Assembly (NCBI RefSeq): GCF_017994015.1 | Contig: NZ_JAGOLP010000022.1 | Span: forward strand, 1-50,870 | Direction of reading: 5' to 3' | Length of the DNA: 50,870 bases | Origin: Ferrovibrio sp. | GTDB taxonomy: Bacteria; Pseudomonadota; Alphaproteobacteria; Ferrovibrionales; Ferrovibrionaceae | Shown here: in pieces, positions 7,777 through 16,808 of the stretch | How the letters are laid out: each line of letters opens with the position of its first letter | Position numbering within the stretch: the first letter of the stretch is position 1 | Notes under the pieces: generated by a model | Database searches by the model: none | What the model was told of the DNA's origin: nothing | The model's input: the letters and a program-made list of their open reading frames with translations, nothing else | Program-made: the position numbers and the translations under genes

Positions 7777-8967
7777 ATGACCCCTGTTTCCCCCGCGCCT
7801 GTCTCGCTGGCGCGATTAACTCTTATTCTTGGTTCGCTGACCGCCTTCACCCCGCTGGCAGTGGATATGTACCTGCCGGCCTTGCCCGGTTTGGCGCGGG
7901 AATTTGCCGCCCCGGATGGCCGTATCGAGCTCACCTTGTCGGCCTTTTTTGTCGGCCTGGCGCTCGGCCAGTTGGTCACCGGGCCGCTTTCCGACCGATT
8001 CGGCCGGCTCAAGCCGCTGTTTGGCGCCAGCGTGATCTTCGTGCTGGCCTCCATCGCCTGTGCCTTTGCCACTAGTGCCGAGATGCTGATCGCGCTGCGT
8101 TTCGTGCAGGCCCTGGGCTGCTGCGGTGGCCTGGTGATCGGCCGTGCCATGGTGCGTGATCTCTATCCGCCACAGGAAATGGCGCGGGTTTTCTCGCTGC
8201 TGATGCTGGTGCTGGGCGTGGCACCGATCCTGGCGCCGCTGCTGGGCGGCTACATGCTGATCTGGTTCGGCTGGCCGGCGATTTTTGGCTTCCTGGCGGT
8301 GGTTGGCAGCATCGTGCTGCTGGCGGCCTGGCGCCTGCTGCCGGAAAGCCATCCCGGCCCGTATCGGCCGCTATCGCTGCTGGGGTCGTTGAAGGATTAT
8401 GCCGGCTTCTTCGCTGACCGCCGCTTCATGGGCTACACGCTGGCTTCGGCTTTGCCTTCGGGCGGCATGTTCGCCTATATCGCGGGCTCACCCTTTGTGT
8501 TCATCGAACTGCATGGCATGGCGCCGCATCATTATGCCTGGGTGTTTGGCGGCGGTGCCTTCGGGCTGATCGGCGCTTCGCAGCTCAATCGCGTGCTGCT
8601 GCGCCGCTTCACTTCGGCCGAGGTGCTGGCTGTGGCGGGCGGTTTCGCAGCCTTGGCCAGCCTTGGCTTGCTGCTGGTGGCCTGGGCCGAATTGCCGCTG
8701 CCCTTCCTGATCGCGGCGGTGATTATCTGCCTGGCGCCGATGGGCATGGTGATGCCCAATGCTGGTGCGGCCGCGATGGCAGCGGTGCAGGGGCCGCGCG
8801 CCGGCACGGCGGCAGCCTTGATGGGCATCCTGCAATTTGGCTGCGGCGGCGCTTCCAGCGCCCTGGTTGGCACGCTGCATACAGGAACAGCGGTGCCAAT
8901 GGCCGGCCTGATCGCATTTCTGATGGTGAGCGGCTTTGTGGTGCGCAGCGTTCTGGTGCGTGACTGA
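7777..8967 (+). CDS. Bcr/CflA family multidrug MFS exporter
   Basis: A 396-residue proton-coupled exporter with 12 predicted membrane helices. It has the family opening FTPLAVDMYLPALP, MFS motif A as GPLSDRFGRLKP after helix 2, and the helix-4 block RFVQALGCCGG with RAMVRD. Bcr/CflA members export bicyclomycin, sulfonamides or other small drugs; the substrate here is not predictable. It converges with the membrane glycosyltransferase gene nine bases downstream. A second paralogue lies at 20035-21240. Confidence 0.9.
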   Translation: MTPVSPAPVSLARLTLILGSLTAFTPLAVDMYLPALPGLAREFAAPDGRIELTLSAFFVGLALGQLVTGPLSDRFGRLKPLFGASVIFVLASIACAFATSAEMLIALRFVQALGCCGGLVIGRAMVRDLYPPQEMARVFSLLMLVLGVAPILAPLLGGYMLIWFGWPAIFGFLAVVGSIVLLAAWRLLPESHPGPYRPLSLLGSLKDYAGFFADRRFMGYTLASALPSGGMFAYIAGSPFVFIELHGMAPHHYAWVFGGGAFGLIGASQLNRVLLRRFTSAEVLAVAGGFAALASLGLLLVAWAELPLPFLIAAVIICLAPMGMVMPNAGAAAMAAVQGPRAGTAAALMGILQFGCGGASSALVGTLHTGTAVPMAGLIAFLMVSGFVVRSVLVRD

Positions 8968-8976
8968 AACTGGGCG

Positions 8977-10620
8977 TCAGGAAGCCGGTGTCACTTTTGG
9001 CACCGGCTGGCGCCGCTTGTAGATCACGTAACGATCAAATTCCATGAGCTGGTCATAGTCTTCCAGCCGCTTGGCAAAAAGCGGATTGCGCGAGAAATAG
9101 TCGAGATAGTTGAAAGTCTCATCCTGGCAGCGCGGAATGCCGGCCACCTTGTCGACGATGAGCAGCGCCGGCTTTTTCTTATAGAAATCCTCGGCCACCG
9201 AACGGAACACAAAGGCCTCACCCCGGCTCATTGCTTCCGGCGGGTTATACAGCGGCGCCAATTCATTGCAATCGGCATAAACCCCCTGCAGCACCCACAT
9301 GCTCTCAAACCGCATGGTCATGCGCATGTCGGCATAGTTGATGATCGGGAAATGTGGGTAGATGCCGGGCGACAGCACCAGGATACGCTTGTTATAGGCT
9401 TCCTGGCGGATGATATGCAGCAGGCGCGGCACTTCCGAATTGGCATATTCAAGCTGCTTGAAGAACGGCCGCGTATGCAGCCCTTCCTGATAAAAAACCA
9501 GCAGCATCAGCGCGGCGGCAAACAGGCGCGGCCCCTGCTGGCGCGGCTGGCCGCCCGTGATGGTGCGGCGCGGCCAGACCTGGTGATCCATGACATGGGC
9601 AATGATCACGGCGGCCAGCAGCAGGGTGAGAGCCTGGGCCGGCATCGACTGGTAGGGCCAGCCCTTGCCCTGGGCATAGGCCGAGAAGAGCGCGCCGAAA
9701 CCGGCCAGCGAGACGATGCGGGCCAGATCTGAGCGGATCGCCAGCCAGGCCGGAATGCAGAGTAAAGGCAGGATCACGCTGGGCGGACCAAGATGCGGCC
9801 CGGTGATCAGGTCGAGCCAGTCAGTATCGGAAACCGCTGTGTAGAATTCACGCGCAATCGGCAGGGCGATACTGAAATATTCCGGCGTTACCAGCACGGC
9901 AAACAGGGCGTGGCCCACACCTACCGCCAGCATGCACCATGGCACCACATCGGCCAGCATGGCGCGCCAGCCGCGCTGGCTCAGAATGTAAAGCTCCACC
10001 AGGGCCGGTATGGCGATGAAATAGGGTTTGATGCAGAAGCCAAGGCCGGCCAGCAGACCGGTGATGATGCGCAGCCGGCGGCTCAGCACCTCGCGCTGGG
10101 CGCGGCCCGAGGCAACCAGCAGGTAGGGCATCGCCAGCACCAGCATGATATGCTCACGCTGGCCGAAGGTCTGGTTCGGAAACACGATCAGCAGAAACAG
10201 CAGCAGCAGCGGCAGCAGCGCATCAGCGGTGGCATGGGCCGGATCCAGGCTGCCGGCCAGTACCCAGCGGCAGGTGGTGTAGGAAGCGGCGATGCCGGCT
10301 GCCAGGCAAAGGATCAGCATCGTGGTGCCGGGCAGGCCGGTCAGCTTGGCCAGCGCCTCGGGCAGCAGGTGCAGCACAAACACCAGCGGCGTGTTCATGT
10401 CGATGGCATCGACATACAGCTTGCCGCCTTCAAGCCAGACCTTGGAGATATACAGCAACACCGACGTGTCGTGATTAAGCGGCGGGAAGAAGTAGCCAAT
10501 GATCCAGGCCGAGCAGAGCAGCAGCATGAAGCCATAAAGCAGCCGCGACCAATCGAGCCGCACCAGCCATTTGCGCGTGGCGGTGGTCTCTGGCTGGTCG
10601 ATGGGTGAAATCTGGGTCAT
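8977..10620 (-). CDS. GT-C fold membrane glycosyltransferase (ArnT/PMT-like)
   Basis: A 547-residue protein with 10-12 membrane helices in the first ~400 residues and a soluble C-terminal domain. An acidic motif in the first periplasmic loop (NHDTSVLLY) and then YVDAIDMNTPLVF are the hallmarks of GT-C enzymes, which take a sugar from a polyprenyl phosphate donor on the periplasmic side. The C-terminal third resembles the ligand-binding region of PMT/ArnT-like enzymes. The chosen ATG at 10620 gives MTQISPID; an in-frame ATG at 10698 is possible, neither with a clear ribosome binding site. It is divergent from the GT2/SMR pair, so a joint pathway is likely. Confidence 0.75.
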   Translation of the reverse strand: MTQISPIDQPETTATRKWLVRLDWSRLLYGFMLLLCSAWIIGYFFPPLNHDTSVLLYISKVWLEGGKLYVDAIDMNTPLVFVLHLLPEALAKLTGLPGTTMLILCLAAGIAASYTTCRWVLAGSLDPAHATADALLPLLLLFLLIVFPNQTFGQREHIMLVLAMPYLLVASGRAQREVLSRRLRIITGLLAGLGFCIKPYFIAIPALVELYILSQRGWRAMLADVVPWCMLAVGVGHALFAVLVTPEYFSIALPIAREFYTAVSDTDWLDLITGPHLGPPSVILPLLCIPAWLAIRSDLARIVSLAGFGALFSAYAQGKGWPYQSMPAQALTLLLAAVIIAHVMDHQVWPRRTITGGQPRQQGPRLFAAALMLLVFYQEGLHTRPFFKQLEYANSEVPRLLHIIRQEAYNKRILVLSPGIYPHFPIINYADMRMTMRFESMWVLQGVYADCNELAPLYNPPEAMSRGEAFVFRSVAEDFYKKKPALLIVDKVAGIPRCQDETFNYLDYFSRNPLFAKRLEDYDQLMEFDRYVIYKRRQPVPKVTPAS

Positions 10621-10875
10621 GCCGTGGGGTCGATTGAGCCGATCATGGGGTGCAACTGACGGGTTGGAAAGTATACGCCGCCTTGGTAAATCATTCACTT
10701 ACGCTGGAATCAATGGGTTTGTTGGTGGATTTCGGTTTGAATGCGGGGGGGTCCGCATATCGGGCCAATTTCCGACACCGGTCTGCCATGGCGCCGCCGC
10801 AATCCGGGCCGACTATTGGAACTAGCGGCCGTTTCCTCTAATCCTGCTGCATTGGCCGTTGCCTGCGGGAAAATC
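10621..10875. other. divergent promoter region of the sugar cassette
   Basis: About 255 bases between the membrane glycosyltransferase and the GT2 gene, transcribed in opposite directions. It should carry both promoters. The segment 10690-10745 is less GC-rich. No operator or structured RNA stands out. Confidence 0.3.
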
Positions 10876-11865
10876 ATGACTGAAGCCACGCCCCTCTTTG
10901 CGCTTTCCATTGTTGTGCCGGTCTATAACGGCGCCGCCAGTGTACCCAGTCTGGTGGAAGCTCTCGCCAGGCTGGAAATTCCCGGCAGGCTGGAAATTGT
11001 GCTGGTCAATGATTGCAGCCCGGATAATTCGCTGGACGTGTGCCGCGAGCTATGCCGCGCCAACAACGTGGCGCTCAGCGTGGTCAACTTGTCGCGTAAT
11101 TACGGCGAGCATAATGCGGTGATGGCCGGGCTCAGCCATGCCCGCGGCGCCTATATCATCACCATGGACGACGATTTGCAGAATCCGCCCGAAGAGGTGG
11201 TGCGGCTGTGGCGCCATGCCAGCGATAACGATTATGACGTGGTCTACACCTATTATGCCGAGAAGAAACACGAAGCCTGGCGCAATCTCGGCAGCCGCTT
11301 CACCAACTGGTGCGCCGACCACCTGCTCGATAAACCGAAGGGCCTGTATCTTTCCAGCTTCCGCTGCATGAGCGCCTTCCTCGCGCGCCAGGTGGTGGCG
11401 CATGACGGGCCGTTTCCCTATGTCGATGGTCTGATCATGCAGATCACGCAGCGTATTGGCCGCTTGCAGGTGAGCCATCTGCCGCGGGCCGAAGGCCGCA
11501 GCAACTATACGCTGGCGCGGTTGCTGCGCCTGTTCCTGTCGATGTTCCTGAATTTCTCGGTCATCCCGCTGCGTGTCGGCACCCTGGTTGGTGTCGCCAT
11601 GGCGGGTTTGGGGATTTTTGGCTTTGTGTTTGTGCTGATCGAGGCATTGCTCTCGGAAGGCGCGCCGCAGGGCTGGGCCTCGCTGATGGCGGCAGTGCTG
11701 CTGCTGGCCGGTGTGCAGCTTATCATGCTGGGGCTGGTTGGCGAATATCTCGGCCGCATGTTCCTTACCATCAACAAGCGGCCACAATTTGTGGTGCGCG
11801 ATGTGCTGCGTAATGAAAAGGCGCGGGCCGGGGAGCAGATTGCCGTCGAGGTGCCGACGCCATGA
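10876..11865 (+). CDS. family 2 glycosyltransferase, polyprenyl-phosphate (ArnC/GtrB/DPM-like)
   Basis: A 329-residue enzyme. The GT-A domain starts SIVVPVYNG, has VLVNDCSPD (about 43-51) and the catalytic MDDDLQNPPE (about 97-106). Two C-terminal membrane helices from about residue 225 anchor it to the inner membrane. This architecture matches ArnC, GtrB and dolichol-phosphate mannose synthase, which load a sugar nucleotide onto undecaprenyl phosphate. The ATG at 10876 has GCGGGA upstream; a longer frame from 10741 lacks support. It overlaps the next gene by ATGA, indicating translational coupling. Confidence 0.88.
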   Translation: MTEATPLFALSIVVPVYNGAASVPSLVEALARLEIPGRLEIVLVNDCSPDNSLDVCRELCRANNVALSVVNLSRNYGEHNAVMAGLSHARGAYIITMDDDLQNPPEEVVRLWRHASDNDYDVVYTYYAEKKHEAWRNLGSRFTNWCADHLLDKPKGLYLSSFRCMSAFLARQVVAHDGPFPYVDGLIMQITQRIGRLQVSHLPRAEGRSNYTLARLLRLFLSMFLNFSVIPLRVGTLVGVAMAGLGIFGFVFVLIEALLSEGAPQGWASLMAAVLLLAGVQLIMLGLVGEYLGRMFLTINKRPQFVVRDVLRNEKARAGEQIAVEVPTP

Positions 11866-12203
11866 TGCCGTATTATCTGATCCTGGCGCTGGGTGTGCTG
11901 ATCGGCGTGGCCGGTCAGATGCTGCTCAAATCCGGCGCCGATGCCGGCAGCGACAGTGTTGTCAGCCAGTTGCTGGCGCCGCAATCCATCATTGGTCTTG
12001 GCCTCTATTTCCTCGCCGCGCTCTGCTACATGTATGCCTTGCGCAAGCTGCCGGTTTCGGTCGCCTTCCCGATGGTGTCGCTATCCTATGTGGTGGTGGC
12101 GCTGGCTGCCTATTGGCTTTATGGCGAGCAGATCGGGCCGGCCAAGCTGGCCGGCATCGCGCTGATCTGCGGCGGTGTTTTCCTGATCAGCCGCCAGGCC
12201 TGA
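11862..12203 (+). CDS. SMR/EamA-type small membrane protein (ArnE/ArnF-like flippase half)
   Basis: A 113-residue protein of four membrane helices starting PYYLILALGVLIGVAGQMLLK. The C-terminal half has SYVVVALAAYWLYGEQIGPAKL and GGVFLISRQA, typical of the SMR/EamA fold. Placed right behind an ArnC-like transferase, it is best read as a subunit of a polyprenyl-phosphate-sugar flippase like ArnE/ArnF; a single gene would have to form a homodimer. A drug exporter of the EmrE type is the alternative, less likely given the ATGA overlap. Confidence 0.8.
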   Translation: MMPYYLILALGVLIGVAGQMLLKSGADAGSDSVVSQLLAPQSIIGLGLYFLAALCYMYALRKLPVSVAFPMVSLSYVVVALAAYWLYGEQIGPAKLAGIALICGGVFLISRQA

Positions 12204-12206
12204 GCC

Positions 12207-13331
12207 TCATAAAGCGGCTCTGACGGCTGCAATCACGGCATCGGCCTGGGCATCGCTCAGTTGCGGAAACATCGGCAGGCTGAGGATGGAGAGCGCGGCG
12301 CGTTCGGTGCGCGCCAGCCCGCCCTGGCCCAGCATCACGCGGCCCTGATAGGCCGGCTGCAAATGCACCGGCACCGGATAATGCACCAGATTGCCGATGC
12401 CGGCCTCGGTCAGCTTGGCGCGCAGGCCGTCGCGGCGTTCGGGGCCAACATCGATCACGTATTGATGGTAGACTTGCTCAGAACCGACACGGCTCACGGG
12501 CAAGGCGAGACCGGCAATGCCGGACAAGCCGGCATCATAACGCCTGGCGATGGCCTGGCGTTGCGCGGTATCCTGTGCCAGCCGGGTCAGCTTGACACGC
12601 AGAATCGCCGCCTGGATCGGATCGAGCCGGCTGTTCATGCCCGCAATGGCACTGACATAGCGCTCGCGCCAGCCATATTCGCGCAATTCCTTCAGCCGTT
12701 GGGTCAGGCCGGCATCATTGCTGGTGATGATGCCGCCATCGCCGATGGCGCCGAGATTCTTGGTTGGATAGAGGCTGTAGGCAGTCAGTGCACCCCAATG
12801 GCCGATGCCGATGCCGCCGAGCCGCGCGCCATGCGCCTGGCTGCCATCCTCGATGATGGCAAGATCGTATTTGGCGGCGATGGCGGCGATGGCCGGCATG
12901 TCGGCGGCCTGGCCATAAAGATGCACCGGAATGATCGCCCGCGGCTTGGCGGCAGCATCGGCCGGCCATTGCGCCAGGGTGGCTTCAAGCTGCGCCACGT
13001 CCAGGCCGTAATAACCATCCACATCCAGCAATACCGGCGTGGCGCCGGTCAGCTCGATGGCCGCCACAGTGGCCACAGCGGTATGAGACACGGTGAACAC
13101 CGCATCGCCGGGGCCGATTTCCAGGGCGCGCAAGGCCAGGATCAGCGCGTCAGTGCCGCTGGCACAGGCAATGCCATGGGCGGCACCGGCATAGGCGGCG
13201 AATTCGGCCTCGAAGCCGCTCACTTCATCACCCAGGATGTAGCGGCCGCCGTCCAGCACGCGGCGGATTGCGGCGTCGATCTCGGTCTGTTGCGCCAGAT
13301 AGCCGGCCTTCGGGTCGGTTTGCGGAATCAT
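12207..13331 (-). CDS. DegT/DnrJ/EryC1/StrS family sugar aminotransferase
   Basis: A 374-residue PLP enzyme that transfers an amino group to a keto-sugar nucleotide (ArnB, PseC and WecE belong here). It has the entry motif DPKAGYLAQQ, SGTDALILALRAL (about 58-70), EDGSQAHGA (about 161-169, pyridine-ring Asp and phosphate contacts) and SLYPTKNLGAIGDGG with Lys191 as the PLP Schiff-base lysine. It starts 10 bases after the epimerase stop, so the two are one operon. The longer open frame to 13556 is discarded as it overlaps the epimerase. Product sugar is unknown. Confidence 0.9.
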   Translation of the reverse strand: MIPQTDPKAGYLAQQTEIDAAIRRVLDGGRYILGDEVSGFEAEFAAYAGAAHGIACASGTDALILALRALEIGPGDAVFTVSHTAVATVAAIELTGATPVLLDVDGYYGLDVAQLEATLAQWPADAAAKPRAIIPVHLYGQAADMPAIAAIAAKYDLAIIEDGSQAHGARLGGIGIGHWGALTAYSLYPTKNLGAIGDGGIITSNDAGLTQRLKELREYGWRERYVSAIAGMNSRLDPIQAAILRVKLTRLAQDTAQRQAIARRYDAGLSGIAGLALPVSRVGSEQVYHQYVIDVGPERRDGLRAKLTEAGIGNLVHYPVPVHLQPAYQGRVMLGQGGLARTERAALSILSLPMFPQLSDAQADAVIAAVRAAL

Positions 13332-13341
13332 GCGGAAAGCC

Positions 13342-14346
13342 TCACAGGTAGAAATGTTTGTTGGCGCGGTAATAGGCCAGGGTGCGGCGCAGGCCCTCGG
13401 CCATGTCGAAACGCGGCTGCCAGTTGGCGGCGGCGCGGAAAGCGCTGTCGTCGCAATAATAATCGCCGATATCGATCTTCTTGCGCTCGGCGGGGAATTC
13501 CTTGCGGATGAAACTGCCGCTGCCGCCCACCTGCACCAGCAGCTCGGCCAGTTCATCCAGGGTCAGCGAAGGATGGCCGCCGATATTATAAACATGGCCG
13601 ATGGTGGCATCCGCCATGGCGGTGCGCAAAGCGGCTTCCACCAGATCTTCCACATAGCTGAAATCGCGCCGCTGGGTGCCGCCCCAGACTTCAAAGGCGC
13701 TATCTTCGATCACATGCCGCACCCAGATGCCGAGGAAGGTCTGCTTGGCATCGCGGATACGCATGCGCGGGCCATACACATTGGTCAGGCGCAAGGCGGT
13801 GACCCGCATGCCGTAAACCCGGGCATAGAGCATGTGATATTGCTCGGCAGCCAGTTTGTGGATGCCATTGATATCGGGCGGGTTGAGCGGGTGTTTCTCA
13901 TCCACCGGCAGATATTGCGGCGGGCCGTAGAATTGCCGGGTGCTGGAAAATACCAGCCGGGCGCCGGGATTGACCCGTCGCACCAGTTCGATGAAACGTA
14001 GATTGGCGATCTGGTTCAGCGCCATGTCTTCCAGCGGCTGCTGCATCGAATCCATATGCGATGTCTGGCCGGCGAAATTGAAGATGGTATGGGCGCCGGT
14101 CACCGCATCAGTGATCGCATTTTCGGCGCCGATATCGGATTCCAGCAAGCTGATCGGATTGGCCGGCAGGGCCAGATTGAACATGTTGGCGCCATAGCCG
14201 GCCAGCATGCGGTCGATCACCGTCACCTGGGCGCCCAACTCGGCCAGGCGGCGGGCCAGGTTCGATCCGATGAAGCCGGCGCCGCCGGTCACCACCACGG
14301 GGCGGTCGCGCCATACGGAAAAATCGTCACTCATTGCCTGCATCAT
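13342..14346 (-). CDS. NAD-dependent sugar epimerase/dehydratase (extended SDR)
   Basis: A 334-residue enzyme with the Rossmann motif TGGAGFIGSNLARRL (about 20-34), SSTRQFYG (about 134-141) and LRLTNVYGPRMR. Where most members carry the catalytic YxxxK, this one reads NGIHK (160-164), so the Tyr position is Asn; nearby Tyr residues could substitute. Related subfamily members share this change, as I recall. It should act on a UDP- or other NDP-sugar and feed the downstream aminotransferase. ATGs at 14346, 14343 and 14334 are all possible starts. Confidence 0.85.
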   Translation of the reverse strand: MMQAMSDDFSVWRDRPVVVTGGAGFIGSNLARRLAELGAQVTVIDRMLAGYGANMFNLALPANPISLLESDIGAENAITDAVTGAHTIFNFAGQTSHMDSMQQPLEDMALNQIANLRFIELVRRVNPGARLVFSSTRQFYGPPQYLPVDEKHPLNPPDINGIHKLAAEQYHMLYARVYGMRVTALRLTNVYGPRMRIRDAKQTFLGIWVRHVIEDSAFEVWGGTQRRDFSYVEDLVEAALRTAMADATIGHVYNIGGHPSLTLDELAELLVQVGGSGSFIRKEFPAERKKIDIGDYYCDDSAFRAAANWQPRFDMAEGLRRTLAYYRANKHFYL

Positions 14347-14443
14347 CCGGTTGCTTGGGGGCGGTGTCGAAAATCATTAAAGCGCCGGATTATGCTCAAA
14401 TCATGGCCGCCCGCGCCAGAGTTTGCCGGTTGCCGCCGATGCC

Positions 14444-14479
14444 TTGCCAAGTGCCGGCCGGCACGGCAAAGTGCCGGCC
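14444..14479. promoter_or_regulatory. GC palindrome immediately upstream of a lipoprotein gene
   Basis: GTGCCGGCCGGCAC (14451-14464) is a perfect 14-bp palindrome flanked by TTGCC and GGCAA. GTGCCGGCC recurs 20 bp downstream (14471-14479) up to the ATG at 14480. In RNA it could hide the start site. It could be an operator or simple sequence; no promoter is visible. Confidence 0.4.
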
Positions 14480-14869
14480 ATGCCGCAGCCTTGCCGTCCT
14501 CTCCGCCTGCCCCAGCGTCTCGCCGGTCTTGTACTGGGCCTGGGGCTGCTGGCTGGCTGTGGTGGCGGGCAGCTCACCGAGCCATATTTCATCGTGGTGC
14601 CGAATCAGGTTTTGGACCCCACCACCACGCTGCCGTTATTCTCGGTCTGCTATAATGCCACGCTGCACAAGCCGGAAAGTGTGCGTAAGCTGGTGACCCA
14701 GCATTGCGCAAATGCCACGCCGATCGCCAATGGCGGCGATCTGAAATATTGCTCGCTCTCGGCGCCGGTGCGCGTCACCTATACCTGTTCGGCGCTCAGC
14801 CGCACGGCATCGGAAGCCCGGCCCAGGTTGCCAATCGACAACCTGCCCGGCACAAGCGTGGCTTTCTGA
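14480..14869 (+). CDS. small lipoprotein of unknown function
   Basis: A 129-residue protein with a basic N-terminus, a hydrophobic stretch and the lipobox LLAGC, with Cys27 as the lipidation site. The mature part holds four further cysteines (CYNATL, HCANAT, KYCSL, YTCSAL), suggesting a disulfide-bonded periplasmic domain. No family recognised. The ATG at 14480 is chosen since the longer frame from 14423 would put a long tail before the signal peptide. It sits two bases from the convergent ugpC stop. Outer-membrane localisation is inferred from the absence of Asp at +2. Confidence 0.65.
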   Translation: MPQPCRPLRLPQRLAGLVLGLGLLAGCGGGQLTEPYFIVVPNQVLDPTTTLPLFSVCYNATLHKPESVRKLVTQHCANATPIANGGDLKYCSLSAPVRVTYTCSALSRTASEARPRLPIDNLPGTSVAF

Positions 14870-14871
14870 TT

Positions 14872-15942
14872 TCAGGCGCCGATGCGGGCGCCGCTGGCCT
14901 TGTCGAACAAATGAAGCTGCGTGGTGTCGATCAGCAGGCTGGGCGTGCTGGCATCATGATAGCCGGCATTGCTCGGCACACGGGCCACCACTTCCTCAGT
15001 TCCCACCTTGCCATGCAGCAAAGTGTCGGCGCCAAGTTCCTCGGCCACATCCACGTTGAGGGCAAGATGGCCGGTTTCGCCGGCCAGAACGGGGCGCATA
15101 TGCTCCGGCCGGATGCCCAGCGTATAGCTGCCGGCGGCAGCGCCGGCATAGGCGGCAGGCAGCGGCAACAAGGTGCCGTCGGGCAGGCGAGCCTGGCCGC
15201 CAGCCACTTCGCAGCTCAGGAAATTCATCGGCGGGCTGCCGATGAAGCCACCTACATAGGTGGTGGCCGGGGTGGAATAAACCTGGGCCGGGGTGCCGAT
15301 CTGTTCGGCGCGGCCCTGGTTCATCACGATCAGCCGGTCGGCCAGGGTCATCGCCTCCACCTGGTCATGCGTCACATAAACCGAGGTGACGCCGAGTTGC
15401 TGGTGCAGCCGCTTGATCTCCAGCCGCATCTGCACACGCAGCTTGGCATCCAGGTTGGAAAGCGGTTCGTCAAACAGGAACACGCTCGGTTCGCGCACGA
15501 TGGCGCGGCCCATTGCCACACGCTGGCGCTGGCCACCGGAAAGTTCACGCGGGCGGCGTTGCAGATAGGGCTGCAATTGCAGGATATCAGCGGCGCGTGA
15601 CACGCGCTTGGCGATCTCGTCCTTGCTCATGCCGCGGATGCGCAGGCCGTAGGACATATTCTCGTACACGCTCATATGCGGATAGAGCGCGTAATTCTGA
15701 AACACCATGGCAATGTCGCGGTCGCGCGGCTCGATGTTGTTCACCACCCGCTCGCCGATGGCGATGGTGCCATCGGTAATCGCCTCAAGCCCGGCGATCA
15801 TGCGCAACAGGGTGGATTTGCCGCAGCCCGAGGGGCCGACGATGACGATGAACTCGCCATCCTTGATCTCCATGTCAACGCCATGGATAACCCGGATGGG
15901 GCCGTAATTCTTTTTAACGCTGCTGAGCGTCACCTTTGCCAT
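14872..15942 (-). CDS. ugpC: sn-glycerol-3-phosphate ABC transporter, ATP-binding protein UgpC
   Basis: A 356-residue ATPase of the MalK/UgpC group. It carries Walker [10 protein letters not shown] (36-44), the signature [15 protein letters not shown] (about 134), Walker [13 protein letters not shown] (about 155), the H-loop YVTHDQ and a C-terminal TOBE/regulatory domain from about 240. It drives import of glycerol-3-phosphate or glycerophosphodiesters through UgpA/UgpE. MalK-type multi-sugar transport is the generic alternative; the neighbouring ugpB/A/E decide for Ugp. It lies six bases after ugpE, last in the operon. Confidence 0.93.
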   Translation of the reverse strand: MAKVTLSSVKKNYGPIRVIHGVDMEIKDGEFIVIVGPSGCGKSTLLRMIAGLEAITDGTIAIGERVVNNIEPRDRDIAMVFQNYALYPHMSVYENMSYGLRIRGMSKDEIAKRVSRAADILQLQPYLQRRPRELSGGQRQRVAMGRAIVREPSVFLFDEPLSNLDAKLRVQMRLEIKRLHQQLGVTSVYVTHDQVEAMTLADRLIVMNQGRAEQIGTPAQVYSTPATTYVGGFIGSPPMNFLSCEVAGGQARLPDGTLLPLPAAYAGAAAGSYTLGIRPEHMRPVLAGETGHLALNVDVAEELGADTLLHGKVGTEEVVARVPSNAGYHDASTPSLLIDTTQLHLFDKASGARIGA

Positions 15943-15948
15943 GGCGGC

Positions 15949-16806
15949 TTACTTCTCCGTTTCCACGAGACCTTTGACAAACCAGCGCTGCATCAGCACC
16001 ACAACAAAAACCGGCGGCAGCAGGGCCAGCACGGCCATGCCCATGATCACCGGCCATTCCAGATAGGCATCGGGCGCGCGCACCAGGCGGCCGATGGAGA
16101 GCACGATGGTCTGGTATTTCGGATCGGATGCAATCAGCAGCGGCCAGAGATATTGATTCCAGCCATAGATGAACTGGATCACAAACATCGCCGCGATGCT
16201 GGTGCGGGCCAGCGGCACCAGCACATCCCAGAAGAAGCGCATCGGGCCGGCGCCATCGATACGCGCCGCTTCCACCAGTTCATCCGGCACGGTCATGAAG
16301 AACTGCCGGAACAGGAAAGTGGCGGTGGCCGAGGCGATCAGCGGCAGCACCAGGCCGGTATAGGTATCCAGCAGGCCGAGATCGGCAACAATCTTGTAGG
16401 TGGGGATGATGCGTACTTCCACCGGCAGCATCAGGGTGATGAAAATCATCCAGAAGAAAAAGTTGCGCAGCGGGAAGCGGAAATAAACGATGGCAAAGGC
16501 CGAGAGCAGCGAGATCACGATCTTGCCGACCGCAATCGACACCGCCATGATCAGGCTGTTCACCATCAACAGCAAAGCCGGCGTGCCGCCTGAAACACCA
16601 ACAAGCTGCGGGCCGTCGAACAGCGCCTGGGCAGTGTTCTTGAAGAATTCGGCGCCCGGCAGCATCGGCATCGGCGATTGCGCTAGATCCGGAATCGTGT
16701 GCGACGCGGCAATCACCGCCAGATAGATCGGGAAGGCGACGATACAGGCCGCCAGGATCAGGGTGGAATGGCCGATGAAATCGGCGATGGGGCGGCGCTC
16801 AATCAT
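15949..16806 (-). CDS. ugpE: glycerol-3-phosphate ABC transporter permease UgpE
   Basis: A 285-residue permease of the MalFG/UgpAE family with six membrane helices. The cytoplasmic EAA loop EAARIDGAGPMRFFWDVLVP docks onto UgpC. It starts two bases after the ugpA stop and ends six bases before ugpC. The opening ERRPIADFIGHSTLILA and the periplasmic segment around GAEFFKN resemble UgpE rather than other sugar permeases. Confidence 0.92.
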   Translation of the reverse strand: MIERRPIADFIGHSTLILAACIVAFPIYLAVIAASHTIPDLAQSPMPMLPGAEFFKNTAQALFDGPQLVGVSGGTPALLLMVNSLIMAVSIAVGKIVISLLSAFAIVYFRFPLRNFFFWMIFITLMLPVEVRIIPTYKIVADLGLLDTYTGLVLPLIASATATFLFRQFFMTVPDELVEAARIDGAGPMRFFWDVLVPLARTSIAAMFVIQFIYGWNQYLWPLLIASDPKYQTIVLSIGRLVRAPDAYLEWPVIMGMAVLALLPPVFVVVLMQRWFVKGLVETEK

Positions 16807-16808
16807 GG

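Noticed and set aside
12261..13511. A 416-codon plus-strand frame opposite the sugar aminotransferase
   Set aside because: Low-complexity His/Gln/Ala-rich translation and full overlap with a clear PLP enzyme.
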